A DNA stretch of 64,000 bases, taken from Avena insularis. Taxonomy: Eukaryota > Streptophyta > Magnoliopsida > Poales > Poaceae. The notes under the pieces are model-generated. The model was not told the DNA's origin, searched no databases, and saw only the letters and a program-made list of their open reading frames with translations. Location: assembly GCA_023614405.1 (NCBI GenBank), contig CM042687.1:262303480-262367479 (forward strand). Reading direction: 5' to 3'. The translations under genes were made by a program, and so were the position numbers. This document shows, piece by piece, positions 10,581 through 23,800 of the stretch; positions within the stretch are counted from its first letter, which is position 1; every line of letters begins with the position of its first letter.

Positions 10581-11100
10581 TGACACCTCATACTCCGTGT
10601 GTACTTTCTTGGGTTTCAGGCCAAATGACCAAGGTCATCGTCTACTTTTTTTGAAAACCGGGTGGTGGCACTTTATTTTTCTGACCGGGGTATGTCCTGA
10701 GGGAGCGAGATGCTTCAATTAACATGGTCATAGGATGTGTACATATATGTTACACCAAGGACCTCACAAAATATAAAATTACATCCAAGTCCAAACATTT
10801 AGCACAAAGGATCCTGAAAATCAAGCAAAGAAAAATAGTAGGATGAGTAAGTTGCACGTGCACGTGAGTGTGGCGTAATATATAGAAGTTTGACAGATCA
10901 TTTCAGAGAATACTTAAATCCTAAATATAAAAATAATCAACAAACTTACTTTATAGCCAAAATACAACCTTCCTAGTGCCAAAATAGACCCTGTCTCCGA
11001 CTACTTCTGCGGTAATAAGTAAACGAGTGGAACTCTAGAACTAAATTAACTAGTAATACATCATTACCATCGCGTTAGGATCACTAGCAAAAGTTTAAGA
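10581..11100. other. Spacer containing a third copy of the repeat tail
   Basis: 10690-10826 (gagcgagatgcttcaattaa through aatcaagcaaag) matches parts of 975-1100 and 4290-4410 from the duplicated region, so this repeat is dispersed. A double ACGT core, cacgtgcacgtg, is at 10855-10866. No gene is seen. Confidence 0.55.
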
Positions 11101-11760
11101 TCAATTCTTCTTGTCGACACAAACAGAGAAAGAGAACACCTTCTGGTACTGGCCAGCAGCCACGATTATGTACCGCGGCAACACCGTGAGGAACTTCAGA
11201 TCTTCGAGGATGACACTACGGGGCGACGCACAACTCGTTGGCTCCATTACTCCATTAACGGTGTCCATCGAGAAGTCCGCCGGAGACTGCGGGCCAGTCG
11301 TGCATAGCTTCACCCTGTACCGGGCCACGAGAACGCGTCTGCCCTGACGCACACCGAGGAAATGGCGGCGGCCTAGACGAGCTCACCGATGATGAGGCTG
11401 AACACACTAGCGTCATCACAGTAGACGATGACCATGGATGGCGGAAAGGACGGTAATGGCATTGTTACTGTAAACTCCATGGGTTGGCCGTACGATATCC
11501 TATGCACTTGTACCGTGTTGTTGTCGTCGAGGTGGATAAGGAGCTCGACTGGTGAGGCGGTGAAAATGCAGCCCACCTCTATGCAGCCGCACGGGCTGTA
11601 TGGGCACGCGGTCTTGTGGTCGTCGAGCTTGTGGTAGGTGACCATGGTGAGATAGTCGTCATGGGGGGCATGGAACAGTTATCGGCGCTAGCTTATCGAG
11701 CTTGTGGTAGATAACCATGGTGAGATAACTATCATGGGGGCATGGAACAGTTATCGACAC
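11101..11760 (-). pseudogene. SINA-like E3 ubiquitin ligase pseudogene fragment
   Basis: Minus-strand ORF pieces at 11645-11373 and 11352-11101 together resemble the SIAH-type zinc finger and C-terminal part of monocot SINA-like ubiquitin ligases. VTYHKLDDHKTACPYSPCGC is followed by GCIFTASPVELLIHL, which gives the C/H spacing of the finger. A substrate-binding-like region follows, ending FSFSVCVDKKN. A stop (TAG near 11373) and a frameshift near 11350 separate the pieces. The RING domain is missing. Upstream, 11625-11690 and 11696-11755 are a ~70-bp tandem duplication that repeats the VTYHKLD start. It is the only host-gene-like sequence on the left side. Confidence 0.6.
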
Positions 11761-12779
11761 TAGATCATCTTTGTCCATCGCCGTCTAGCTCTTGGTGGAA
11801 TCCGGCGAGACGCGCGGTGTTGGAGTGGTTCCTTAAAAGCTCGGCTCGCCGATGTAGTGCCCGTAGTCTAGAATTTTTATGCAGCATTGAGGGAATTGAA
11901 TATGGGGTCCCTTGATCCATCCTAGATCCATGCTCTTGCATAAAAATGGAGTATAGTAATAAGTAGTTATCGCCAGTTCAACACCATGGTTCACACTGGT
12001 CGGTCAAAATAAGGCTGTAGGAAGTTGACTGGTCAGAGTAAAGCAAGTATCACGCTGTAGAGTAATAGATCCTACCCACGTGAAGGTCTACTCCTAGATA
12101 GAGACATAGAAGCCTAGAGTTTGGCGCAAAGTGTACAGTGCAACAGGGGAGAGATCGAGGACTGCATGCATATCTTCAACATGATCTGCATTTTATTCCA
12201 TCTGCTTGTCTCTTTTGGATCTTTCATTTCTCTCTTTTTTTAGAGGGAAAGTTTACAGCATTCTGGTACACAGGGAAAACGTCAGGATCGACGCCCCAGT
12301 ACACAAAACCTCAGCATAGTTGCATTTCTTTCTTGTGGTTAAGCTTGTCTAGATACAGGTACTAGGATTAATTTAGAAAAAAAGGTCCGGATTTTAGAAA
12401 CTCCGTAGGGTAGTAACCAGAGTAGAACAGTAGCAGCAGTAGTTGTATAGTTGTACTAATACTCCGGTAATACATGTATTTTTATACTTGAGTAGTACAT
12501 CGCTTTTTAAAGTAATCCGGTAGGTATAGGAATTTGCGGTGGGCGGGCAGCAGGCGGCGGTAGCTATTTACAGCTTTTTACTAGGTAGTATTCGAGTGCT
12601 CTCGTGAATTCATAAAGTGAGACTACACTACAGTACTATACTACTCAGATGCAGCTGTCATCACACGGTTCCTAGGAACACGCCAAAGACACAAGTGCTG
12701 AGATGCACGTCCTTGCTACCAACGCAATTCATTACGCTCCTCTCTAGTTCTCGGTAATTTTCTTCTCTCTGCTCATGTG
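11761..12779. other. Non-coding spacer up to the Gypsy-1 insertion site
   Basis: No ORF with recognisable motifs. It has a small palindrome-prone, TA-rich area (12410-12500, many gtagta/tactcc strings). Bases 12775-12779 (atgtg) are the presumed left target duplication of the compound Gypsy locus. Confidence 0.45.
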
Positions 12780-15700
12780 TGTAAGATCTCACCTTTATAA
12801 AGGTAAAGATCCCTGTGATTGCAATGCTAGTCCCTGGATCAATGCTAGCATCCACAGTTTAAGATGAAGTACACAGATACAAAGGTCATTATTACATATC
12901 ATTCCAGAGACAAACATAGTATTTTACAACTCCATGGCCACAGGCCTAATACAAGAGTTCAAATATAGAATAAGATAAACAAGTCTTCATCTTCATGTGC
13001 CACAGGCAAGCATGTTGATTGTAGACTCATAACCCCTAATCATCATCAGAGTAACCTGCAACATCACAAGTTATAGCCACAGTGGGTCAATACTTTTGGA
13101 ATAGTATTGGCAAGTGATACCTTAGTAAAATATTAACATCTAGATACTACATGAATTTGGCTAAGTGTAGCTTAGGCTTGCTTTGGTCAAAATAGGTTTT
13201 ACCTATCAGTTGAAAACACTAAGTTTTTCTTTGGCAAATCTTTCCCAAGGAAACACCAATAGAAATTGGTGAACCTTCACCCTTGTTTAACCACAAGTTT
13301 TAACTTAGAAAATTGGGATGAGGAGATTCTTGATAGCTTCCATGTCTTGATGCTCAAGTTGTCCAATACCAGGGACATGGCTAAGTACTTAGATTCTTCC
13401 ATCTGCAGAGGTTGTGCACTTTCCCCACAAGACTTGATTTTCACCAAGACAGGACCTTTCAGAAGCCTTCCCTTAGACCAAATGGACGCGTTCCAAACTA
13501 TCATCCCACTACCACCAACTGTCCAAATGGCTAAGTTATTGCAACCTATATGACCCAGGCAGAGCCCATAATGCCATGTCGCTACACTAGAAGCTTCTTA
13601 ACATTTGGCATCTCAAATCCCTTTGTTCCTAGGTGGATTTCCACAAGTGAGATACACAAGGTAAACCATAGAAATGGGCCTTTTGTAACCACTCAACACA
13701 AACCATTCTTTCCATTCCACCCAGGTGTTTCATTCACTTAGTTGTTTTTATTAAGCAAAAACACAAGTCAAAGACTTAGAAATAATTCACATAGCATGAA
13801 TATAATCCACCCTTGGTTGCTACTAGCTAGACTAAGCATGGCCATGGTAAGCATCTTAAGTTAGAGGAAATTCTAACAATTCTACAACTACTAGGATTTC
13901 CCAAGCATAGCATATAGATACTTAGCAAAATAATCATGCAATGTCCTATACAAAAATATTTCTAATGCATAGGTGAAAATATAGGGATAAAAACATGAAG
14001 CACCACTTGCCTTGGTATTTTGGGGAGTAGCCACAATCTTCACAACCACAATCACTATTAGCACCAAAATCTACACATAAAATAATGGCACCAAAATCAC
14101 ATAACAAAATATACAAACAAAAATATATGAATGCATGCAAATGCCATGTGATGGTTTTTCTACACCAAACAAGACAAGTGTACAGTACTGAAACATAAAC
14201 AAGACCAAGATACTCAAAATAAACTTTATTTGATCTTTAAAACATTTTTCAAATAGTTTCCATACTCAAATTAAGCCTACAAATGTCTCTGCAAAAACAA
14301 CCATTTTTACAGAAGCAAAACATTAAACACATTGCATAAACAGATAGGATTTTCTCTCCTGATTCCAATGATATAAAATTTGCAAAATTTGAACGTGGGG
14401 ATCAAAAGTTATGAATTTTGCAAGTTTGAAACACTAATAGATCAAATTTCTGTTTTAAAACTAAACTCAGGCCACGCGTCGCGTTCTGATTGGCCCGTAC
14501 CGGTTCGGCCGGATCGACCAATGTGGACCACAGGATCTAAATGAAAACGCACGGCCAGATCTAACGCGTACCCTTTCGTTAAGTGAATATATCGCATGCG
14601 TTAGACCTAGATCTAACGGCTACAGATCAAACGACCAAAGTTTGGCGGCGCCAGCAGCGGCTCTGTCAGAGAAGTTGTCGGCGATTTAGATTGCACGGGG
14701 AGGAGTGGAGATGCTTAGTGGGTTCGCGTGGTCGCTGCGATGCTCGAGGTGGTCGAGGAAGAGACAGGGGCGCACGGATTCAACGGCAGGACCTCGTCGG
14801 AGTTGCTGGCGGCGTCGGGTGTTTGCGAATGGAGTAGTTGCCGACGATGTAGACTTGCCTAGCACGAACCAGTGGTGTGAGAGGATGCACAAGGTTGCGG
14901 CGAACATGACAGGGTCAAAGAGGAAGCAAGGGGCGCTCGGACATTACCAGTATTCTTCGTCGGAGTTGAGCGGCGGTTCTGTTGCTTGCAGGGATGGACG
15001 AGAACGGCTGCCTGGGTCAAGCGCGGCCAAACGAGAGGGGTCAGGAGGTGCACGAGGTTGCAAGGAACACGCTCGTTTGAATTAGAAGGGAAGGGGTGGT
15101 CTGGCTCACTGGAATTTTGTCCCTGGAGCTCATCGGTACAGCGGCGGTGTGAGAGCAAATAGGGGCAGCCTGGTGGCCGAGCGAGTGAGTTGAGCAAGGG
15201 GAAAGATGCGGAGAGGGTAGGATATTAAATAGCCGGCGCGGGGCGAGTATTACTCCCTGCATCAATGGGATTTAAGCGGGGCAGTGACTGCGGCGAGGTA
15301 ACGGCGGAGCGGCTCGGGCGCGCGTTGATTGGGGACGACGCTGACGGGGCAGGGTGGGGTCGGCCTGTCAGTGAGGGGGTGTGCGCGGGTTGGGTGAGAA
15401 ACAGAGGGAGAGAGGGAAACCCGGGTGGGCTGTTTTTGTTACTGGGCTGAAAAGCTAGCGCCTGGCCCAGTTCTAATTCCTTACCCTTTTTCTTTTTCTA
15501 AATCGATTTTCAGAAAACAAATTCAAATCAAATCAAATGTGTTTGAATTCCAAATCTTTCTGGACTTTTATAAAGTGAAACCTGCATATTTTTTAGCATA
15601 AAACCATGTTGTCTTACTAGACTTGCTTGGTTCCATTGAAATTTAAAAATAAACAGTGCCTTAGCACAAGATTTGATAAAGGCAGGAAAATGGTTTTAAA

Positions 15701-15950
15701 ACCATTATTTGTTTTGGAAATTTTGTCCAAGCTTTGGAACTAAATCAAACCAACTTATGAACAAACAAATCTTGGTTTGACACAAATATTCTCTCACTAG
15801 AGAGTAGCATTGGATCAATACTTGCCTACATAAAATAATAAGCACTCAAAGTTTCTGTTTTCTTGAAATGACTTTGAAAAAGATCCCTAAATGATTATGC
15901 ATGCACGGATGATATGCAATCTTTGAAAACATGATTTTAGGGATGTTACA
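12780..15950 (-). repeat. Gypsy-1 LTR A (3' LTR of copy I)
   Basis: 3171 bp, bounded by tgtaagatc and ggatgttaca on the plus strand (TG...CA ends). It is collinear with LTRs B and C. Small ORFs inside (14583-15450) are GC-rich regulatory sequence, not genes: they are not conserved in frame between the three LTRs. On the minus strand a TATA-like TATTTAATA lies near 15222-15231, a possible promoter. Confidence 0.9.
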
Positions 15951-15965
15951 AATCCAACCCACTTA
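15951..15965 (-). other. Polypurine tract, Gypsy-1 copy I
   Basis: Reads as TTAAGTGGGTTGGATT on the minus strand just before the LTR. It is slightly decayed compared with copy II (AAGGGGGTTAGATT). It overlaps the pol stop codon (TAA, 15963-15965). Confidence 0.6.
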
Positions 15966-16340
15966 AGGTGAATCTCGCCCTCGAGATTTGGATTGGCTAG
16001 CAAATAGGTGAGCGTGGTCTTTCCGAAGATCATCTTCTCTTTCCCATGTTGCTTCTTCTTCGGAATGATGGTTCCATTGAACTTTGCAGAATTTGATAGT
16101 CTTAGTCCGAGTAACTCTTTCTGCAGTCTCAAGAATCCTGATGGGTTTTCCTCATAAGTGAGATCACTTTCTAATTGAACCTCCTCCAAAGGTATAATAT
16201 CCTTCAAAGAAGTCTCTTCCATTTTCGGATGGCATTTCTTTAGCTGACTCACATGAAACACATTGTGAACGGCAGACAATGATTCTGGTAATTCAATCTC
16301 ATAAGCTACTTCTCCTTTACGAATCAGAATTTTCAATGGT
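15963..16340 (-). pseudogene. Gypsy-1 copy I pol, C-terminal end with chromodomain
   Basis: The last ~125 codons of the polyprotein, cut off at 16340 by the solo Gypsy-2 LTR. It contains the post-integrase GEVAYEIELPESLSAVHNVF motif and, after an internal frame change, a chromodomain (QWNHHSEEEATWE) whose acidic/aromatic pattern is typical of chromoviruses. The codon before WNHHS is CAA here, whereas copy II has TAA, so copy I keeps the older state. Chromodomains bind methylated histone H3 and steer integration. The rest of pol continues at 20369. Confidence 0.75.
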
Positions 16341-19300
16341 TGTCAACACCCGGATTTTTAATCCCAGATGCTTGTTATGCCATACATCGCAATCCCAGGA
16401 TTACCATTTTTGTGAGACATAACAGAATTGGATACCACAGTACATCATCCATTACAAACCATACATAAGGTTTTACACAAATAAGGATCTCATGATCCAG
16501 TTCTTAATACAACTTCAAGCAGCGGAATACGTAATAATAACGGTAGCGTAGGCGAAGCTCCATCTTCGGGGTCACAGGCAATGCTGACGATGGGAGATGA
16601 TCCTAGTTGTCGTAACCTTCCTGGGGTCCATCCTCCAGGTACTCCTCTTCATAGTATGGCCACGGGAATAGCCAGGGACAAAGCCATGAGTACTCTTTAA
16701 GTACTCGCAAACTAATACTAACAAGTGAAGGTGGTTTTTGATAATAGGACACTAGGCTCTAGGGTTGTTTTGCAAAAAACCAGATTTTTCTCTACTAGTT
16801 CAGAAACCAGAGAAGCTAGTCACAATTTTATAACTCCTAAGTGGGATCGTGTAACTCATGTCACAACTATGTTGTGGTAAAGTCAAAGTCTCAATTCATT
16901 TCACAAGTCATTTTGAAAACATCTGACGGGGGAACAGTATGGCCACTCCAACTGTCCATAACCGCGGACGCGGCTATTCGAATAGTTTGACACTCTGCAG
17001 AGTTTGTACACTTTCACCACAACATTCGATACATCCGTCAGGAACAAATCCTGAATTCACCATACTCAGTATGTGGATAATCAATCCTAACCTTTCAATT
17101 ACACGCCCTAGTATAAGCACCTCTCCTGTGAGTTTGGCCTCCCAACCATGACCAACTGTCATCTTGGCATCGCATGTGGACAATCTTCACAAGGTAGCCT
17201 CAGCTCAGACCTTGGCCGTGAGGGAACTAATACTAAGGTATATAAGTTTCTAGTCAAGCCCTACCCAATCTTCGGGTATTGTGGTTATACGGTAACATTG
17301 GAATGGTATCGCATCCAGACAACCATCAGTTTTATAAAGGGCTAAGGCTCATGCCTCAACATTTTCTTCACCAAAATCATCTGGTGTTCGGAAACACATG
17401 TCAAAACATCTCAGTAGAATGATCCATCATTCTAAGGTTTTCATAACCATTTTCACCAAGTATTCCCATATAAAGTTGATCAAGTTTTATGCTTAGCACT
17501 AGCATCTACAAGTGGGGGTAAGTACTAATGAGGGGTGGTAAACTAGTGGAGTTTCAACTAAGTACAACCGTATATCTTAGGGTGATATCAAGGTTTCTAA
17601 CTTAGGCGAAATTTTATGCTCTTTATGCAACCTTCAACTATGTCTTTCTAGAATCTACAAGTCACTTAAGTAAGCTCTAAGGAGGTAGCTTTGATAAAGA
17701 AATAAAAATAGTAAGCTGGCAAATAAAACTAGGATTGGGTTATCAAGTGGGTATGATCACATATGCTTAAGGCATATAGTTAGCATGGTAACAAGCAAGT
17801 ATTGGCTTGCATAGGTCAACTTGATTAGTAAGGCTTGCAAGTATGGGATTGCACAATATCAGTATAAGCTTGCAAGTGTTAGCTTGCACAATCAACTAGT
17901 AGCATTGGGCTTGCCTTGTGCAGAAAAATGGTTGAAGTTCTCCTCGGCTTCTTCGTAGAATCCTCCTTCCTCCTCGTATCCTTGGTCGGTACTAGCATCT
18001 ATAAATAAATACGATGTACACAATCACCAAACAATACTTAACTACTTGCAATCATCACACAAAAGGGTCCTATAGATGATCTAGCATCATCACTAACATT
18101 CCAAGATTAAAGCTTGGTTTAATTCCTTTTATTTTTTAGAAAAGTAATTTCTACTCATTGAAAAACTACTTAAGATTTAATATTCTCCAAACCAAACATG
18201 GGATCATGTTGACACATGTCATCACCACACATTTTAGTACATGGGAATGTGATTTAAAGTGGTGTCACAATTTAATAAGGTTTTACCCTTTTATTTTAAT
18301 TAAATAAAGTGGCTAGAAATGCCTATGTGGCATTCTTTTATTACTTGGTCATTATTTCTGTAAGTAAACCTATAAGTATAAATATTCTGAAAGGTATGTT
18401 TAAATGTGATTTTTGAGAGTTGGAATCAACTCAAAAGCTATTGTGGTTTAAATTTGAAAAATGTTTGAATGCAGAAAAGCTTCTGCCTTGTTATTTTTAC
18501 CAAGGAAGATCTACAGATCCAAATGACTTGAATCCAATGGGCTTGGATTCAGCATTTCCATAACTTTCTAAAAAATTGGTTTCATTCAATTTGGTGCACT
18601 GAGTCAACATAGGTTGATTTTTGAAACTGGGTACAGAAGTGTGTTTGAAATAAAATGGAAAAGGTTAAATTCAAATAACTGGCTCAAGGAAGCGACATCG
18701 GGCTGGCCTGCTAAGCGCCTGCTGGCTGTTTGTTGTGTCCCCACGCGTCGCTGACACGGGGTGCGGCAAGATGGGGCGATGTGGTGCGTTCGATCTGGTT
18801 CTAATCCAACGGCTGAGGGTCATCGTCGACGTTGGGCAACGCCAGCGAGACAGAAACCTAGTGCGGCCAGTGGGGGTCGTTGGGGGCTCACCAGGGTGCA
18901 GGCGAGGGTCGGCGAGGCGGGCGAACGACGAAGTCGACGACGGCGAACCTCCTGGTACCGGCAGCTTCTCCTGGGGCGGCTCCAATCGCTGGCGCCCTTC
19001 TTCTCCAGCAGCGGCGGGCTCCGGTGAAATGCTGGCACTGCGCTGCTCGCCTTGCTCTGGGAACGGGGTGGCACGATCAGTGCGGAGAGGGGAGTGTGAT
19101 GGTGTGCTCAATTCGGCTGGGGGTGGCCTCTATTTATAGTCGCGACGACGAGACCGAACGGGATGGGGAGGAGACGGTGGCAACATGGCTACGGGCTGCT
19201 AGAGGCATGGCCCGCGGTGGCGATCGCTTGGTGGTCTCCTGGCGATGCTCTACGGCTTTAATGCGCGCGTAGGGGCGGTGCGGTTTGGTCTAGAATGCGC

Positions 19301-20368
19301 GATGCTCTGCACGGCAGAGGTGGTTTCTTCGACGGCGAGCGGTGGCTATGCGGCATGGGGCGGCGAACGGGGATGTCTGGCGGTCTCCTGGGTCGGTGGT
19401 GATCACGTATGCACGCGGCGTGGCGCGCGCCAATGCTCGCACGATTCTTTGGCGCGGCTGAAGCTGGTCTGCGTGTGGTCTAGGGGTTGGCAAGGTTCGA
19501 GCGTTGGACAGGGGGTGGCGGTGGACGGTCGGCTGCCTCCTAGACAAGGTTGGCACGGCTAGTTTCTCTCCTACCTTGCTGTCCACACTTGGGTGACATG
19601 GTGAGCTTCGGCTGTTCTACATTGATGGCATTGCCTAGCTTACAGTGGTGCTAGATGTTTGCAAATGAGCTAGATGATCTACTAAAGCCTAGTTGCAACC
19701 AGAGAGGGAACAAGTTAGGCTCAAATCACTGCTCCAAATAGTGTTTAGGATTTAGATGATTTGTATCTGCAAGGTGTTTAATGAAATGGCCGCAAGAACT
19801 CAAGTTTTGAATTTTGAAAAGACTTTTGGTGGGTGTGCTAGGTTGGTGCTGGTGAGTCTGCAGATGCTTGGGTTTTGAAAGTTGAGCTTGTTTGAGTGGT
19901 TTTTGAAAAAGTGGGATCTTCCCATATGATAAAGATTCAATTTTGAACTGTCCTTTAAACTATGCATTTGAATGTTTCTGGATGATCACAAAGTGGGCCT
20001 TGATACTTTGTTAGGAGTACAATCCAAGGGTGTAAAGATCCAGAAAAGTTTCTGTTAGGTTCTGTAAGTTTGAGACAGCCAAAGTAGGCATGGGAGTTAA
20101 ATTGGTCAAAATGACCATTCCCTTATTTTGTTTGTTTTGATTTATTTGTCTTTGGGAAAAGTGTGGGCAATGTTTAGATGATGTTTATTTCACCTAAGCA
20201 TCCATTTACAAGAAATGGAACACATAAACAAGGTGGTTCAAAAGAATTCAAAATGAAATGCATACTCACATGCATGCTTCCATAATTTTATTTAGAAAAG
20301 TTTTTGTTATCCCTAATTTTAATGATTAGAGTTTGATGATCCAAGTGTTGTATTTTTGGGATGTTACA
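16341..20368 (-). mobile_element. Solo LTR of Gypsy-2 (LTR D)
   Basis: 4028 bp, collinear with LTRs E and F. It starts tgtcaacacccgg and ends ttgggatgttaca on the plus strand. It is flanked by a perfect 5-bp target duplication, atggt (16336-16340 and 20369-20373), inside the Gypsy-1 integrase region. The empty site is preserved in copy II at 52032-52036. A lone LTR with intact duplication is the product of intra-element LTR recombination. ORFs within (18671-19586) are GC-rich promoter-region shadows. A minus-strand TATA box (CTATAAATAG) is at 19130-19139. Confidence 0.9.
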
Positions 20369-20887
20369 ATGGTCCAACATATCTTGGGGCCAATTTTCCT
20401 TTGACTCCAAATCTCTTCACTCCACGAAGTGGTGACACTCTAAGATAAGCTCTATTACCCACTTCATAGGTGACTTCTCTACGTTTAGGAGCTGCGTAAC
20501 TCTTCCGTCATGGACTATCTTCAATCTGTCCTTAACTAGCTTGACTTTCTCTTCAGCCTCTTTGATTAGTTCTGGTCTGAACAAATTTCTTTCTCCCACA
20601 CCATTCCATAACAATGGGGTGGTACACTTTATCCCATAGAGAAACTCAAACGGTGCCATCTAAATACTAGCTTGATAGCTGTTATTGTAAGAGAATTCTG
20701 CGTAAGGCAGACTTTCATCCCAACTGGCTCCATAGTCTAGAGCACATGCCCTCAACATATCTTCGAGAATCTGGTTGGTCCTTTCTGTGTGTCCATCAGT
20801 CTGAGGATGAAAAGCAGTGCTGAATTCCAATCTCGTTCCCAATGACTCATGCAGTTGCCTCCAAAAGTGAGAAGTGAATTGAGTTCC
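20369..20887 (-). pseudogene. Gypsy-1 copy I pol fragment, integrase core end
   Basis: 519 bp of copy I stranded between two Gypsy-2 insertions. It encodes the second half of the integrase core (FHPQTDGHTERTNQILEDML, i.e. the region with the catalytic Glu, then PYAEFSYNNSYQ) and the linker to the chromodomain. Stops occur at 20660 (CAA-type codon changed to TAG before MAPFEFLYG) and further on. There is a small deletion around 20500 relative to 52160-52185 in copy II. Confidence 0.8.
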
Positions 20888-23800
20888 TGTCAACACCTGG
20901 ATTTTTAATCTCAGATGCCTGTTATGCCATACATCACAATCCCAGGATTACCATTTTTGCGAGACATAACAGAATTGGATACCATAGTACATCATCCATT
21001 ACAACGGTACATAAGTTCTTACACAAATAGGGATCTCATGATCCAATTCTTAATACAACTTCAAGCAGCGGAATACGTAATAATAACGGTAGCGTAGGCG
21101 AAGCTCCATCTTCGGGTCACGAGCCTGCCGACGATGGGAGATGATCCTAGTTGTCGTAACCTTCCTGGGGTCCATCCTCCAGGTACTCCTCTTCATAGTC
21201 TGGCCATGGGAATAGCCAGGGACAAAGCCATGAGTACTCTTTAAGTACTCGCAAACTAGTATTAGCAGGTAAAGGGGGTTTTTGGATAATAGGACACTAG
21301 GCTCTAGGGTTGTTTTGCAAAAGCCATGTTTATCTCTACTAAGTTTAGGAGCACGAATGCTAGTTGAAGTTTTATAACACCTAAAGGGAGAACTTGTATT
21401 TCATATCACAACCCTGTTGTGGTCAAGTCAAAGTCTCACTTCATTTCACAAGTCATTTTGAAAAGTTTGACGGGAAATGGATGGCCACTCCAACTGTCCA
21501 TAATCATGGACGCGGCTATTCGAATAGTTTGACACTCTGCAGAGATTGTACACTTTCACCACAACATTCGATACATCCGTCAGGAACAAATCCTGAATTC
21601 ACCATACTCAGTATACGGATAATCAATCCTAACCTTCTCAATTACATGCCCTAGTATAAGCACCTCTCCTGTGAGTTTGGCCTCCCAACCATGACCAACT
21701 ATCATCTTGGGTACTGCACAGGTGGACAATCTTCACAAGGTAGCCTCAGCTCAGACCTTGGCCGTGAGGGAACTAATACTAAGGTATATAAGTTTCTAGT
21801 CAAGCCCTACCCAATCTTCGGGTATTGTGGTTGTACGACGAAATTGGAATGGTATCGCATCCAGACAACCATAGTTTTATAAAGGGATAAGGCTCATGCC
21901 TCAACATTTTCATCACCAAAATCATCCGGTGTTCGGAAACATATGTTCAAAACATTTCAATAGAATGATCCATCATTCCAAGGTTTTCATAACCATTTTT
22001 CCACCAAGTATTCCCATCTAAAGTTGATCAAGTTTTATGCTTAGCACTAGCATCTACAAGTGGGGGTGAGTACTAATGAGGGGTGGTAAACTAGTGGAGT
22101 TTCAACTAAGCTCAATCTCATGCCTTGGGATGACATCAAGATTATCTAGTTTAGGCCAAATTTTATGCTCTTTATGCAACCTTCACATATCTTTCTAGTA
22201 TCTACCATTCACTTAAGTAATCTCTAAGTACTAGCTTTGATAAAGAAATAAAGTAATCAAGCTTGTAAGTAATACTAGGATTGGTTTATCAAGTGGATAT
22301 GATCACATATGCTTAAGGCATATAGTGGGCATAGTAACTAGTAGTGGTTTGTGGCATCAGTAGGGTATCTTGCAAGTGTTAGCTTGCATTGGTTCACTTA
22401 GTTAATAAAGCTTGCTAAATTGCAAGTGTTAGCTTGAAAGGTTACTAGCTTGCCTTGTGTAGAGCAGTGGTTGAAGTTTTCCTCGGCTTCTTCTTCGTAG
22501 AATTCTCCTTCCTCCTCGTATCCTTGGTCGGTACTAGCTTCTATAAATAAATACGAGGTACGCAATCACCAAACAATACTTAACTACTTGCAATCATCAC
22601 ACACAAGGGTCCTATAGATGATCTAGCATCATCACTAACATTACAAGATTTGGGTTTGGTTTAATTCTTTTTATTTTTAGAAAAGTAATTTCTACACATT
22701 GAAAAACTACTTAAGATTTAATATTCTCCAAACCAAACATGGGATCATGTTGACACATGTCATCACCACATATTTTAGTTCATGGGAATGTGATTTAAAG
22801 TGGTGTCACAATTTAATAAGGTTTTACCATTTTATTTTAATTAATTAGAATGGCTCGAAATGCCTATGTAGTATTCTTTTATTACATGAACCATATTTAT
22901 GTAAGTAACCCTATATATTTTTATATATTCTAAAAGGTATGGTTAAATGTGATTTTTGAGAGTTGGAATCAACTCAAAAGCTATTATGGTTTAACTTTGA
23001 AAAATGTTTGAATGCAGAAAATCTTCTGCCTTGTTATTTTTACCAATGATGATCTACAGATCCAAATGACTTGAATCCAACGGGCTTGGATTCAGCATTC
23101 ACAGACCTTTCCAACAAAATTGGTTTCATTCAAATTGGTGCACTGAATCGACCTGGGTTGATTTTTGAAAATGGGTACAGAAGTGTGTTTGGATTAAAAA
23201 GAAAAAGGTTTAATTTGAATAACTGGGCTGCGCGGGAAAAGTTACTGGGCCGGCCTGCTAAGCGCAGTGCTCCCGCGGGCTGTTTAAGTGGGTGTCCCAC
23301 TCGCGGCGGTGATGCGGGCAACGTGGGACGTTCGATCTGATTCTAATCCAACGGCTGGGAGTCATCGTCGACGTTGAGCAACGCCGGCGAGACAGAAACC
23401 TAGCGCGGCAGGTGGGGGGTCACTGTGGGCTCATCGGGGTGCTGGCGAGGGTCGGCGAGGCGGGCGAACGATGAAGTCGACGACGGCGAATCTCCTGGTA
23501 CCGGTGGCTTCTCCTGGGGCGGATCCAATCACTGGCTCCCTTCTTCTCCAGAGGCGGCGGGCTCCGGTGAAATTCTGACGAGGTGGTGCTCGCGTTGCTC
23601 CGGGAACGGTGTGGCACGATCAGTGAGGAGAGGGGAGTAGAATGGTGTGAAGAATTCGATTGGGGGTGGCCTCTATTTATAGTCGAGCGAGGGGACCGAC
23701 GGGGCGCATGGTGAGCCTGAGGGCGGTGGTATGACGGGCTATCGGCATGGGAGAAGGTAGGGGACGGTGCAGTGCTCCCTGGTGATGCTCAACGACATGG

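Noticed and set aside
14583..15450. GC-rich plus-strand ORFs in LTR A, and their equivalents in LTRs B (50263-51154) and C (59834-60370), as genes
   Set aside because: They lie in the LTR promoter region, overlap on several frames and change frame or length between the three LTR copies.
18671..19586. Overlapping ORFs on both strands in LTR D (and 23420-24145, 33210-34004) as genes
   Set aside because: GC-rich LTR sequence next to the TATA box; open frames are not conserved among LTRs D, E and F and have no protein motifs.
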